From Mariprofundus aestuarium (lineage in GTDB: Bacteria; Pseudomonadota; Zetaproteobacteria; Mariprofundales; Mariprofundaceae), in contig NZ_CP018799.1 of NCBI RefSeq assembly GCF_002795805.1, forward strand, positions 124,001 to 188,000: a DNA stretch of 64,000 nt. The letters run 5' to 3'. Positions 7,263 through 16,441 of the stretch are shown here, piece by piece; the stretch's first letter is position 1; the number at the start of each line of letters is the position of its first letter. The position numbers were made by a program, and so were the translations under genes. The notes under the pieces are model-generated. The model made no database searches and was not told where the DNA came from. It saw nothing but the letters and a program-made list of their open reading frames with translations.

Positions 7263-8657
7263 TCAGATGGAAGGTGCAGCCAGGCCATCAGGCTCCATAT
7301 TGCTGATTGCTGCAGAGACACCTTGTTGCACTGCTTCAATCAGGCGCTCTGTATTAGGGGTGATGTTTGCGACCTGTAAACTTTCGCCGCCAGCAAGTGT
7401 CTGGGTTCCCAGGCTGCTCTGTTCGAAACCATATCCGAGTTGATGCAGAATCTCGCCGCCGGCAATGATTTCATCGCCACTCCCCAGCAAGGCCAGATGC
7501 TCTGCCAGTGATACCGGTGCGCCAACAGCCCTGAACTCCCTATGTTTGCCACTCCCCAGGTAGCCGGTAAGCACCTCGCCCTGAGCAAGGCCGACGTTGA
7601 AGGCAACAGCGGTTCCGTCGGATTGCTGCAGCGATAGATTTTTAGAGGCCTCAATGATTTCCAGGGAGGCCATTGCTGCCCGCTCCTGATAGTTCTTCAG
7701 GTTTAATGGGTGATTAAATACGGCAACCATGCGGCTGCCTGAAATCGAATCGACATGGCCTCCATTGGCCGAAACGATGTTGTCCAATACGCTGAAAAAC
7801 CGGTTAAGCCCAGAGAGCCCTCCGGACTCACGAATTGAGGAGGAATAGGCTCCGAAATCGACCATTTCGACGGCCATGACGGCAACCGTTCTAGCCGGCT
7901 GGTCTGAATTGACCAATGTTCTGTCGAAGCTGTCAGAGACCTGTTGGGGGTTTTGATAGCGGCCGAACAGTCCAAGGGTCATCTGCCGACTGGAGAGCTG
8001 AGAAACCATTTGATTAAAATCACCCACACTCTTCCCCATCTCACCGCTGCCATAACCGGGAATGTGAACGGAGAAGTCGCCTGTCCCAACCTTCCTTGAT
8101 GCCGCTGAAAGCCTGTGCATCAATTGCGTGATAGCAGCAGAGAAACGATAGGCCAGAGCACCAGCCAGCATGGCAAGCAGCAGCGCTAGCATGGCGAGAA
8201 ACAGTTTCATTTCGCCGCTATAAATATCATCTTCCGGAGCCGGGAGATGCAGTGCAATTGTCCCCAGATTTGAGTTGTTGAAATCAATGCCCTGGGCATA
8301 CCAGCGCTCCTGCCTTTCAACAGACGCCCCTTTCACATGAAGGGAGGAGGTTACGTCGCTGGGGATCCTCCCTTCACCAAACGTTTCGCTTTCGCCATTG
8401 GCCCAGCGAAGATAAATCATCGCGCCAGGTGAGGTTTCAATAAACTTCTCCAGCAGCCGGTCAACTTCAGCCCTGCTGTCGGCCATCATCGGCATGCTCA
8501 GGGCTTCTGACAGTATGGAGGCTGTTAATCGAAGCTGATTTTCCTGCCCGGCTCGCAGCGCATCACGCTCAACAGTAATCATGCTAAGCGCTATGACAGC
8601 AGAGCTGACGAGCGTCAGCAAAACTGAAAATAAACTCCAGGACCAACGTAAAGACAT
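7263..8657 (-). CDS. Membrane sensor with HAMP and degenerate adenylate/guanylate cyclase domain
   Basis: 464 residues. Membrane segments lie near 8-26 and 151-170, with a periplasmic sensor region between. A HAMP region follows near 170-225 (VGTGDFSVHIPGYGSGEMGKSV), then a class III nucleotide cyclase-like domain from about 255. In that domain the first metal-binding Asp is replaced by Glu (VEMVDFG, E264) and the second, normally in a GD pair, is Ser (SGSRMVAVF, S308). Purine nucleotide cyclisation is therefore doubtful, and the domain may act as a sensor or binding module. The ATG at 8657 is preceded by AAGGGAGAT. It is divergent from motAB, which hints at a link to motor control, but that is inference. 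Confidence 0.8.
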   Translation of the reverse strand: MSLRWSWSLFSVLLTLVSSAVIALSMITVERDALRAGQENQLRLTASILSEALSMPMMADSRAEVDRLLEKFIETSPGAMIYLRWANGESETFGEGRIPSDVTSSLHVKGASVERQERWYAQGIDFNNSNLGTIALHLPAPEDDIYSGEMKLFLAMLALLLAMLAGALAYRFSAAITQLMHRLSAASRKVGTGDFSVHIPGYGSGEMGKSVGDFNQMVSQLSSRQMTLGLFGRYQNPQQVSDSFDRTLVNSDQPARTVAVMAVEMVDFGAYSSSIRESGGLSGLNRFFSVLDNIVSANGGHVDSISGSRMVAVFNHPLNLKNYQERAAMASLEIIEASKNLSLQQSDGTAVAFNVGLAQGEVLTGYLGSGKHREFRAVGAPVSLAEHLALLGSGDEIIAGGEILHQLGYGFEQSSLGTQTLAGGESLQVANITPNTERLIEAVQQGVSAAISNMEPDGLAAPSI

Positions 8658-8748
8658 CCGATCTCCCTTGTACATTTCAAGCAACTGAGCCGCTGTGTTT
8701 GCAAATCAGTGAATCAGCATAAGCAAAATATCAGCCAGCTCGAGGGGG

Positions 8749-8764
8749 TTGGCAGTAAAATTGC
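8749..8764 (+). promoter_or_regulatory. Sigma-54 promoter candidate for motAB
   Basis: TTGGCAGTAAAATTGC: GG and GC are 10 bases apart and both consensus halves (TTGGCA, TTGC) are good. It lies 65 bases before the motA ATG in the divergent gap with the cyclase-like gene. Confidence 0.75.
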
Positions 8765-8828
8765 TCAACCTCTCCGCAAACGCTTTATTCAATTCAACAT
8801 GACCGTTATAAAACAAGGAGAGGGTTAA

Positions 8829-9677
8829 ATGGATTTTTCAACCATTGCCGGCATTTTGGCAGGATTCGGGCTGATCGTGCTCTCCATTTTCCTCTCAGCT
8901 GTAGAGCCGGGGATATACGTCAACCTGACAGGTTTGATTATTGTAATTGGCGGCACTATGGCCGCGACACTGGTCAGCTATCCAACCCACGAGCTGAAGA
9001 AAATCAGTAGAGCCCTAGCTAATGTTTTCCATCGCACCGAATATTCTATCCGTGATGACATTTATGAGATCGCCCAAGCTGCTCGCTTTCGCAGGCATGG
9101 AAACCTGGCGGGAATAGAAGAGCGGCTCGCAAAAATTGAAAATCCATTTCTGCGCACCTCCATCCAACTGGTGGTCGACAACACGCCAGCCGATGAGATT
9201 GTAAATATGCTGCAATGGCGCATTAAACGCTTGAGGGAAAAGGAGCGGGCAGAGGCACAGATATTTCACACCATGGCCGCTTATGCACCTGCCTTTGGCA
9301 TGTTCGGCACGCTCGTAGGCATGGTCAATATGCTCTATGGCGTGAATGGTCCTGACGCATTGAATATGGGTCATAATATGGCGGTGGCGCTGATGACAAC
9401 GCTCTACGGCGTATTGCTGGCCAATCTTATTTTTAAGCCCGTTGCGATCAAACTTGAACGGCGCACTGAGAAACGCACCATGATCATGCGTATGATTGTC
9501 GAGGGTGCGATTATGCTTGCGAGTGACCGAGGCCCTATATTTATCCGGGAAACATTGAAATCATTTTCAGCACAATATGAGGATGAACTGCGGGGCAGTA
9601 GTGATTCACACGACGATGAGCTGCGCACATCATCCGGAAAGCGTTCCCTGCGCGCCAGCCCGGATGATAATTTCTAA
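8829..9677 (+). CDS. motA: MotA/PomA-family stator protein
   Basis: 282 residues. The N-terminal segments (STIAGILAGFGLIVLSIFL; GLIIVIGGTMAATLVSYP) and the paired segments further on (AAYAPAFGMFGTLVGMVNML; MAVALMTTLYGVLLANLIF) are the four-helix MotA/ExbB-type channel fold. The cytoplasmic loop between them contacts FliG. The ATG has an AAGGAGAGGG ribosome site. The last 40 residues are polar and acidic. The stop overlaps the motB start as TAATG. PomA (sodium type) cannot be ruled out from sequence, so ion specificity is open. Confidence 0.93.
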   Translation: MDFSTIAGILAGFGLIVLSIFLSAVEPGIYVNLTGLIIVIGGTMAATLVSYPTHELKKISRALANVFHRTEYSIRDDIYEIAQAARFRRHGNLAGIEERLAKIENPFLRTSIQLVVDNTPADEIVNMLQWRIKRLREKERAEAQIFHTMAAYAPAFGMFGTLVGMVNMLYGVNGPDALNMGHNMAVALMTTLYGVLLANLIFKPVAIKLERRTEKRTMIMRMIVEGAIMLASDRGPIFIRETLKSFSAQYEDELRGSSDSHDDELRTSSGKRSLRASPDDNF

Positions 9678-10435
9678 TGCTGGAGACAGTGAACAAAGAA
9701 CAGTCAGGTGATAGCCCTGCAGCCCTTTCATTGCTTCGCACACATGGGTTGGATGAGCCGGAACCCATCGATGACTCACCTGAGATAACGCAAGATACCT
9801 GGATGGTCTCCTATCTGGATTTGGTGACCCTGCTGTTGAGCCTTTTTATTGTCATGGGGACACTTAATGCACCAAAAGCCGGCGTACAAGTGCAGGAGAC
9901 CTCTGATGGAATGAAAGCAGAGAATCAGAAGACACCAGTCACAATGGATGCGACGATCAAACGGCAGGGCCAGCGCCAGGGGCTGGAGGAGGAACTCAAC
10001 CGTATCATCGGCAGCAACTCACTGGGCGGGGTCATGGACGTCAAGGTTTCCCCCGGTCAGATACGCCTGCAGATGCATGCCAGCATGCTTTTCGGGGCTG
10101 GTGAGGCTACTCTCAACGAATCAGCCGGCACCCCGCTAAAGGATCTGGCAAAGCTCTTACAGGGTTACCCCGGCAGGGTCGAGGTCGCTGGCCATAGTGA
10201 TAACATCCCTATCTCCGGAGGGCGCTACCGCTCTAACTGGGAGCTCTCTTCAGCGAGGGCCGCTTCAGTGGTTGAGTCACTGATTGAAGTCGGCATCTCC
10301 CCCGACAGGCTGCATGCAACAGGTTATGCCGATACGCGACCGATCACCTCCAATGCCACCCCTGAGGGCAGAGCGAAAAATCGCCGCGTTGAATTTATTG
10401 TTGAAATGGGCTCAGAACTGCTGCATCAACGCTAA
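9677..10435 (+). CDS. motB: MotB/PomB-family stator protein
   Basis: 252 residues. A single membrane segment carries the essential ion-carrying Asp (SYLDLVTLLLSLFIV, D48). The C-terminal OmpA-like domain binds peptidoglycan and anchors the stator (GHSDNIPISGGRYRSNWELSSARA; DTRPITSNATPEGRAKNRRVEF). It forms the stator with MotA, and the two genes overlap by one base. It ends 33 bases from the convergent flrC-like gene, with no clear terminator in between. Confidence 0.94.
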   Translation: MLETVNKEQSGDSPAALSLLRTHGLDEPEPIDDSPEITQDTWMVSYLDLVTLLLSLFIVMGTLNAPKAGVQVQETSDGMKAENQKTPVTMDATIKRQGQRQGLEEELNRIIGSNSLGGVMDVKVSPGQIRLQMHASMLFGAGEATLNESAGTPLKDLAKLLQGYPGRVEVAGHSDNIPISGGRYRSNWELSSARAASVVESLIEVGISPDRLHATGYADTRPITSNATPEGRAKNRRVEFIVEMGSELLHQR

Positions 10436-10468
10436 CGCACAGATAGGCGGGCAGGCGCGACATGCGTA

Positions 10469-11863
10469 TTACTCTGAAGGCTGGGAGATGCCTTTCTTTT
10501 TGATTTTCTCAACCAGTGTTGTCCGGTTCATGGAGAGAAAGTTAGCCGCACGATTTTTGTTCCAGTTGAAGCGCTCCAGCGCAGATTGAATAAGGTGGTT
10601 CTCAAACTCATCCACAGTGGCTTTTAGATCGATATGATCCACCTCATTGATATCGATCTGGAAATTCTGAGCCATACGAGCCTGCTCACTAATCATGCGT
10701 GATGGCAGGTCACTTGTTTCGACTACGCCCTCGCGCTTCAGTGTGCAGACCCTCTCCACCAGGTTGCGTAATTCGCGGACATTGCCCGGCCACTCATAGG
10801 AGAGTAGTGCCTGTTTGGCATCATTGGAGAGTCCTGTGATATTTGAACCTTTTTCGGAATTGAAATAGTTCAGGAAGTGGTTAACCAGCAGCAGGATATC
10901 GTCACCTCGCTCCCGCAGCGGAGGCAGATGCAGTGGAATCACATTAAGCCGATAGTAGAGATCTTCCCGGAAGCGTCCAGCTGCAACCTCCTCTTCCAAA
11001 TCCCGGTGCGTTGCTGCTATGACGCGCACATCCACCTCAATACTCTGCTGGCTGCCGACTGGTTCAAAACTTCTCTCCTGCAAAACGCGCAGGAGTTTCA
11101 CCTGAAGTTTTGGGCTCATATCTCCGATTTCATCAAGGAATATGGCGCCCCCATTGGCCAGTTCAAAGCGTCCAGGACGCGACTTGATGGCGCCGGTAAA
11201 GGCTCCTTTGACGTGGCCAAACAGCTCCGATTCCAGTAGCTCCTCCGGAATCGCGCCGCAATTAATTGAAACCAAAGGTTTGTTTGAGCGGCTGCCTGTG
11301 CGGTGCAGCGCCTTGGCCAGCACCTCCTTGCCACTGCCGGATTCGCCAGAGATCAAAATGGTGCTGTCAGAGCTGCCAAGAAGATTCACCGTCTCCTGCA
11401 GATGGCGCATCGCGGCACATTGACCAGTGAACCCAGTCAGGTTTTCTGTTGAACGAACCTGCTCCCGTAGTGAGGTATTGTCCTTACGCAGCTGCCGCGT
11501 TTTCATCAATTCGGTAACGCGTACCAGCATTTCATCAAGAGCAAACGGCTTCTTCAGGAAGTCGTTGGCACCTAAACGTACAGCGTCGATGGCGGTGTCT
11601 ATTTCTGCATAGCCAGTCATGATAATGATGCCCATGTCCGGATCACCCTTACGGAATTCACGCATCAGCTCTATGCCATTGCCATCTGGCAGGCGCACAT
11701 CAAGTATGCACATATCAAACTTTCCCAGGTCGAGTGCTTCACGAGCTCTGGTAGCATTGGGCGCAGCAGTGACATGATATCCTGATGTTTCCAGCAACTC
11801 TTTCAGGATTTGACGGAACTCATCATTGTCTTCAACCAGTAAAATAAACGCGGACTGTTCCAT
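10469..11863 (-). CDS. flrC: NtrC-family sigma-54 response regulator, FlrC-like
   Basis: 464 residues. It has a complete receiver (acidic pair E11-D12, phospho-acceptor D55 in CILDVRLP, T83, K105). The AAA+ domain has Walker A GESGSGKE (173-180), GAFTGA (220-225) and the FLDEIGDM Walker B. A Fis-type helix-turn-helix ends the protein (NWNKNRAANFLSMNRTTLVEKIKKKG). This is the layout of FlrC/FleR, which activates class III flagellar genes after phosphorylation by FlrB/FleS. No histidine kinase lies beside it in the window. GAGGAG precedes the ATG. It is divergent from fliQ, and a palindromic sigma-54-like site lies between them. The exact orthology (FlrC versus another NtrC-type regulator) is inferred from context. 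Confidence 0.82.
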   Translation of the reverse strand: MEQSAFILLVEDNDEFRQILKELLETSGYHVTAAPNATRAREALDLGKFDMCILDVRLPDGNGIELMREFRKGDPDMGIIIMTGYAEIDTAIDAVRLGANDFLKKPFALDEMLVRVTELMKTRQLRKDNTSLREQVRSTENLTGFTGQCAAMRHLQETVNLLGSSDSTILISGESGSGKEVLAKALHRTGSRSNKPLVSINCGAIPEELLESELFGHVKGAFTGAIKSRPGRFELANGGAIFLDEIGDMSPKLQVKLLRVLQERSFEPVGSQQSIEVDVRVIAATHRDLEEEVAAGRFREDLYYRLNVIPLHLPPLRERGDDILLLVNHFLNYFNSEKGSNITGLSNDAKQALLSYEWPGNVRELRNLVERVCTLKREGVVETSDLPSRMISEQARMAQNFQIDINEVDHIDLKATVDEFENHLIQSALERFNWNKNRAANFLSMNRTTLVEKIKKKGISQPSE

Positions 11864-11883
11864 TCGGGACTCCTCTGCAGTCT

Positions 11884-11900
11884 AGGCATCTCTTATGCCA
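11884..11900. promoter_or_regulatory. Palindromic sigma-54-like site between flrC-like gene and fliQ
   Basis: The core is a perfect inverted repeat, GGCAT at 11885-11889 and ATGCC at 11895-11899 around CTCTT. Read either way it gives GG-N10-GC. The minus-strand version (TGGCATAAGAGATGC) is the better sigma-54 match and would start transcription about 11 bases before the flrC-like ATG. The plus-strand version would serve fliQ with a leader of about 120 bases. It could instead be a protein-binding palindrome. Confidence 0.5.
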
Positions 11901-12029
11901 GTCAAAATAATGACGCATGAAATTCAAAAGGCAAGCATATAAATAAACAGATGCTGGTGGAAACGTCAAAATCAAGGCTGTTGTCCATCTGTCTGACGAA
12001 AGCCTGCAGCTGTTAATGCAGGCACATGA

Positions 12030-12332
12030 ATGAATATGGCCTCTAATTTGCTCATTGGTCGCATGGGCATTGACGGCGTTATAAATCTGGGCACTGAAGC
12101 CCTCTACATGGTACTCAAGCTTTCTCTACCGACACTAGCTGTCGCTCTGATCGTGGGTGTGGCTATTTCCTTGTTTCAGGCGGTTACACAAATACAGGAA
12201 ATGACACTTACCTTTGTTCCAAAGATTGTTGCCGTCTTTCTCTGTCTCGCCCTGATCTCCCCCTGGCTGGTTGAAGTTTTGGTGGATTATACCAGGCATA
12301 TTTTTGAATTGATTCCAACCATTACCAATTAG
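12030..12332 (+). CDS. fliQ: FliQ, export-gate membrane protein
   Basis: Up to 100 residues, with two membrane segments and the conserved FliQ block VAISLFQAVTQIQEMTLTFVPKIVAVFLCLALISPWLV. It forms the export gate with FliP and FliR. Start uncertain: the ATG at 12030 has only a weak GCAGG upstream, and an internal ATG at 12063 would give 89 residues, the usual family length. Neither has a clear ribosome site. FliP, normally just upstream, is absent here and must be encoded elsewhere. Confidence 0.93.
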   Translation: MNMASNLLIGRMGIDGVINLGTEALYMVLKLSLPTLAVALIVGVAISLFQAVTQIQEMTLTFVPKIVAVFLCLALISPWLVEVLVDYTRHIFELIPTITN

Positions 12333-12333
12333 C

Positions 12334-13116
12334 ATGGAACTTCCTCTGCTGAATATTGAAGAAGTCGTCGGTGCTATGCTGGTGCTGTTGCGGGTAAGCG
12401 CTCTGCTAATACTACTGCCCGTAATCGGACACCGTCTGGTTCCTAGTCAGGTTAAAATCGGGTTGAGCGCCCTGCTTGCCATTCTTCTGTACCCAGTCGT
12501 GGCAACTTCACTGCCTCAGATGCCTGCATCTCCAGTGGCTCTGATGCTCATAGCCATTCAGGAGATATTGATTGCCGCCATGCTAGCCATGGTAGCACAG
12601 CTTATATTCGCTGCTGCTCAGCTTGCCGGGCAGCTTATGGGTTACCAGATGGGTCTGGCTATTGCTAATGTATTTGACCCTACTACCAGCTCGTCGATTT
12701 CCGTAGTTGGTCAATTTGCAAGTGTGTTGTCCATGCTGGTCTGGGTCTCAGTAGGTGCCCATAACGCCTTTTTATTTGCGCTGACAGATTCATTCCATGT
12801 ATTGCCCATTGGTCAGCCTCTGGATCTCTCCGGGTTTATGGCACTCAATGATATGGCAAGCAATATGTTTGCCCTTGGCCTCCGCCTAGTTGCACCCATG
12901 CTTTTGCTGCTATTTTTCCTTTATGTCGCATTAGGTTTGGTTGCCCGCGCAGTGCCTCAGATTCAGGTGTTTTTTGTCAGCCAGCCGCTGGGCATTGGGC
13001 TCGGGTTCTTGGCCTTTGCGCTTGCCCTGCCCGGTATCGTTTCGCTGATGTATGACAGCTATTCCGGGATCTCAAAGAGCCTCCCCTCGCTGTTGCAATC
13101 CCTGGCCGGTGTATAA
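12334..13116 (+). CDS. fliR: FliR, export-gate membrane protein
   Basis: 260 residues with about six hydrophobic segments. Characteristic motifs are LLRVSALLILLPVIGHRLVP near the start, GQLMGYQMGLAIANVFDPTTSS in the middle and a hydrophobic C-terminus. It assembles with FliP and FliQ to form the helical export gate in the MS-ring. The ATG follows the fliQ stop by one base. Confidence 0.95.
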   Translation: MELPLLNIEEVVGAMLVLLRVSALLILLPVIGHRLVPSQVKIGLSALLAILLYPVVATSLPQMPASPVALMLIAIQEILIAAMLAMVAQLIFAAAQLAGQLMGYQMGLAIANVFDPTTSSSISVVGQFASVLSMLVWVSVGAHNAFLFALTDSFHVLPIGQPLDLSGFMALNDMASNMFALGLRLVAPMLLLLFFLYVALGLVARAVPQIQVFFVSQPLGIGLGFLAFALALPGIVSLMYDSYSGISKSLPSLLQSLAGV

Positions 13117-13145
13117 TAAGCTATGAAACCAGGCTGGTTTAGCTA

Positions 13146-14222
13146 ATGGCGGAAGATCAGAGCCAAAAAACGGAAGAAGCCACCCCCAAGCGGCTAGAAG
13201 ATTCCCGAAAAAAAGGTCAGGTCCCATCGAGTAAAGAGCCCTCAACAGCATTTGCTTTTCTGGTGTTGGCATCGATTGGTTTTACTGGCGCGGGCGAGTT
13301 TATGATTGAGCGTTTCGCCGCACTGATGCGCGACTGCTTTTCAGGGCGCTTGGTTGTCGATCTCAGTCCGGGCGGCATGCAAGACCTGATAATAAAAATA
13401 TTCTCTGATGTTGCTGCCATTGTCCTTCCCATCGCTATTCCTATTTTGCTTATAGGCGTGCTTGCTACGGTAATGGTTACCGGCCCGGTATTCTCCTTTG
13501 AGACACTCAAGCCCAAGTTTGAAAAAATAAGCCCGATGAAAGGAATCAAGCGGCTATTTTCGACCCGCGCATTGTCAGAATTCGTCAAATCTTTGGTCAA
13601 GTTAAGTGTCATTAGTTTGGCGTGCTGGTTTAGCATAGTTGACCTTCTGCCCCTAGCAATTGCCTCAGTGAGGCAAGATGCACTCTCCATTGCCAGGATT
13701 GCAGTGGAGGGGAGTTTGACGTTGGTCGGCCTGGTGGCGTTTATCTTTTTCTTTATAGCCTTGATGGATGTGATCTACCAGCGGTGGGAGCATGCCAAAT
13801 CACAACGTATGGCGCAAAAAGAGATTCGCGACGAGCACAAGGAGTCAGAAGGCGACCCGCACCTTAAAGGAAAAATAAGGCAAATTCAGATGGAGCAGTC
13901 CAGAAACCGTATGATGTCAGATGTTCCCAAGGCAGATGTCATCATTACCAACCCTACCCACATCGCCATTGCCCTATCCTACCCTCTTGGCAGCGCAGGC
14001 GCCCCCAAGGTTCTGGCAAAAGGCAGGGGCAAGGTTGCTGAAAAAATAAGGGAAATTGCCCGGGAAAATGAGATTCCCATCAGGGAAAACAAACCTTTGG
14101 CGCGATCCTTGTTTAAGAGCGTAAAGATCGGAGATGAAATTCCCGAACATCTGTATGAGGCGGTCGCCGTTATCATTGCAGAAATTTATAGAATCAAGGC
14201 GGAAGGTAATGCCAGAGCTTAG
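13146..14222 (+). CDS. flhB: FlhB, export apparatus substrate-specificity switch
   Basis: 358 residues. The polar N-terminus (DQSQKTEEATPKRLEDSRKKG) is typical, followed by four membrane segments. The cytoplasmic domain has the NPTH autocleavage site with Asn at 269, then the C-terminal part (LAKGRGKVAEKIREIARENEIPIRENKPLARSLF). Self-cleavage there switches export from rod/hook to filament substrates. It follows fliR after 29 bases. A short paralogue of the C-terminal part is encoded at 20640-20918. Confidence 0.96.
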   Translation: MAEDQSQKTEEATPKRLEDSRKKGQVPSSKEPSTAFAFLVLASIGFTGAGEFMIERFAALMRDCFSGRLVVDLSPGGMQDLIIKIFSDVAAIVLPIAIPILLIGVLATVMVTGPVFSFETLKPKFEKISPMKGIKRLFSTRALSEFVKSLVKLSVISLACWFSIVDLLPLAIASVRQDALSIARIAVEGSLTLVGLVAFIFFFIALMDVIYQRWEHAKSQRMAQKEIRDEHKESEGDPHLKGKIRQIQMEQSRNRMMSDVPKADVIITNPTHIAIALSYPLGSAGAPKVLAKGRGKVAEKIREIARENEIPIRENKPLARSLFKSVKIGDEIPEHLYEAVAVIIAEIYRIKAEGNARA

Positions 14223-14353
14223 GGATAACAGGCAAAATACAAGCTTCTCTGTACTGTCGCCTATGGCGCTTCAGCAAACGGAAGGTTTGTTCATGTCTGC
14301 GCCATTCTATCACCGTTCCGTAGATGATCAGAAAGCTATGGGGGGGCTGTAAC

Positions 14354-16441
14354 ATGCAGGCAATAGCCTCTAGGGCCTTCAAAAGCATGGGCGGTAACTC
14401 TGATGTCATGCTGGCAGTCGGTGTCCTTGCTGTCCTGATGATCATGGTCGTGCCTTTGCCGACTGTGCTTATGGATATGTTCCTGGCTATAAATATATCT
14501 GTAGGCATATTGATATTGCTGACGTCCCTTTACGTACTCAAGCCGCTTGATTTTTCCATTTTCCCCTCCCTGCTGCTGCTGACCACCCTGTTCCGCCTGG
14601 CGCTGAATGTGGCCACTACCCGCCTGATCCTGCTCAATGGGCAGGAGGGGCCTTCTGCTGCCGGGCATGTCATCGAAGGTTTCGGCGAGTTTGTGGTCGG
14701 CGGCAACACCGTCGTTGGCTTAATTATCTTCCTTATTCTCGTGCTGATTAACTTTATCGTTATCACCAAGGGCTCCACCCGTATTGCTGAAGTCTCTGCC
14801 CGCTTCACACTTGATGCCATGCCCGGTAAACAGATGGCCATTGATGCCGATCTGAATGCAGGTCTGATTGATGATAACCAAGCCAGGCAGCGACGCGAAT
14901 CCGTTGCCCGTGAAGCGGAATTTTATGGCTCCATGGACGGCGCTTCGAAGTTTGTTCGAGGAGATGCTGTCGCAGGCTTGATTATTACCGCCATCAATAT
15001 TTTTGCTGGCCTTATTATCGGCACAATGCAGCAGGGAATGCCGCTGGCAGAAGCCATGTCGATATACAGTATTCTGACGGTTGGAGACGGGCTTGTGTCG
15101 CAAATCCCTGCGCTCGTTATTTCAACAGCAGCAGGTATTATTATCACCCGAGCGGGAGGCGACAAATCCCTTTCGGTAGAGCTTACTGACCAGTTCACCC
15201 AGTTCCCTCGTCTGTTTATCGTGGGTTCCGGCGCAATGTTAATGCTCGGCTTTATGCCAGGCCTTCCCTTTATTCCGTTTGCCGTATTATCTGCCGGAGC
15301 GGCTATAGTCTGGTGGTACCTTAAAACGGAGGCTGAAAGCCGTGCTATGCAGGCCGAAGCGATTCAACCAGCACAGCAGGAAGCAGGGGAGCAGCAGGAA
15401 GCGCCTCTGACTGACTTGCTGGTGGTGGATCCTATCAGATTGGAAGTGGGTTACGGGCTGATTGACCTGGTTGAATCGAGCAATGATGGCAATCTTCTGG
15501 ATCGCCTGAAAAGCGTGCGTAAGCAAATCGCACAGGAAATTGGTTTCATCCTGCCATTCGTCCATATCAAGGATAACCTTCAGCTCGGGGTGGGTGAGTA
15601 TAAAGTATTGATCCGTGGTGCAGAGGTTGGTCGCGGAGAGATGAAGCCCCGCAGTCTGCTGGCACTTGAAAGCCAGGTTACAGGCCCCAGTATCCAAGGC
15701 GAACCAACGCTTGAGCCTGCTTTCGGTCTTCCTGCAATCTGGATTTCCAATGAGCAGCGCCAGAAGGCAGAGCTATCAGGTTATACGGTGGTAGAGCCGG
15801 CAACTGTAATCGCGACACATGTGACCGAAATTCTGCGTAAATATTCACATGAAATACTCGACCGAGCCCAAGTGCGTAAGATGGTAGACACACTCTCTGA
15901 GCAGCATGGCAAAATCATCGATGAGATTATCCCCGCACAGGTCTCTATAGGTCTGCTGCAGAATGTATTGCATCAGCTGCTTGCCGAGTGGGTGCCGATC
16001 CGCGACCTGCTCATGATCGTTGAATCACTTGCCGACAACAGCGGGCAGAACCTTAGTGTCGCTGAATTGACGGCAAGGGTTCGGGTTCGACTGGGGCGGA
16101 ATATTGTTCAGCAGCATCTTAACCCAACAGGTGAGTTAGGCGTGTTTACCATTAAGTCTGACATCGAACAGGAGATGCTGGAGAGGCTTGGAGAGTATAC
16201 GGAGTGGGCACTGCCTCTGAATATCAACCGTTGGCAGAGCTTCCTGATGCGTTTGAATGATGCTGTTTCAGAACATGATCTGAGCACCACCATTATCCTG
16301 ACTACACCAGAATTAAGGGCACCACTGTCAGCCTCCCTTAGTAAGGCCATGGCTCGTATTGCGGTACTTTCCATCGCCGAAATACCTTCCTATATAAGGG
16401 TTCAAACCTTGGGAAGTATTGGACTACAAGATGCAAATTAA
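14354..16441 (+). CDS. flhA: FlhA, export-gate protein
   Basis: 695 residues: an N-terminal half with about eight membrane segments and the FHIPEP-family block TLDAMPGKQMAIDADLNAGLI, plus a large cytoplasmic domain that docks chaperone-substrate complexes. I chose the ATG at 14354 (MQAIASRAF), which has a GGGGGGG run 8 to 14 bases upstream and gives normal family length. An ATG at 14324 in the same frame has no ribosome site. The end overlaps the flhF start by 11 bases. A 131-base gap to flhB holds nothing I recognise. Confidence 0.95.
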   Translation: MQAIASRAFKSMGGNSDVMLAVGVLAVLMIMVVPLPTVLMDMFLAINISVGILILLTSLYVLKPLDFSIFPSLLLLTTLFRLALNVATTRLILLNGQEGPSAAGHVIEGFGEFVVGGNTVVGLIIFLILVLINFIVITKGSTRIAEVSARFTLDAMPGKQMAIDADLNAGLIDDNQARQRRESVAREAEFYGSMDGASKFVRGDAVAGLIITAINIFAGLIIGTMQQGMPLAEAMSIYSILTVGDGLVSQIPALVISTAAGIIITRAGGDKSLSVELTDQFTQFPRLFIVGSGAMLMLGFMPGLPFIPFAVLSAGAAIVWWYLKTEAESRAMQAEAIQPAQQEAGEQQEAPLTDLLVVDPIRLEVGYGLIDLVESSNDGNLLDRLKSVRKQIAQEIGFILPFVHIKDNLQLGVGEYKVLIRGAEVGRGEMKPRSLLALESQVTGPSIQGEPTLEPAFGLPAIWISNEQRQKAELSGYTVVEPATVIATHVTEILRKYSHEILDRAQVRKMVDTLSEQHGKIIDEIIPAQVSIGLLQNVLHQLLAEWVPIRDLLMIVESLADNSGQNLSVAELTARVRVRLGRNIVQQHLNPTGELGVFTIKSDIEQEMLERLGEYTEWALPLNINRWQSFLMRLNDAVSEHDLSTTIILTTPELRAPLSASLSKAMARIAVLSIAEIPSYIRVQTLGSIGLQDAN

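Noticed and set aside
15287-15697. 136-codon minus-strand frame opposite flhA
   Set aside because: Antisense shadow of a well-conserved gene without its own start signals.
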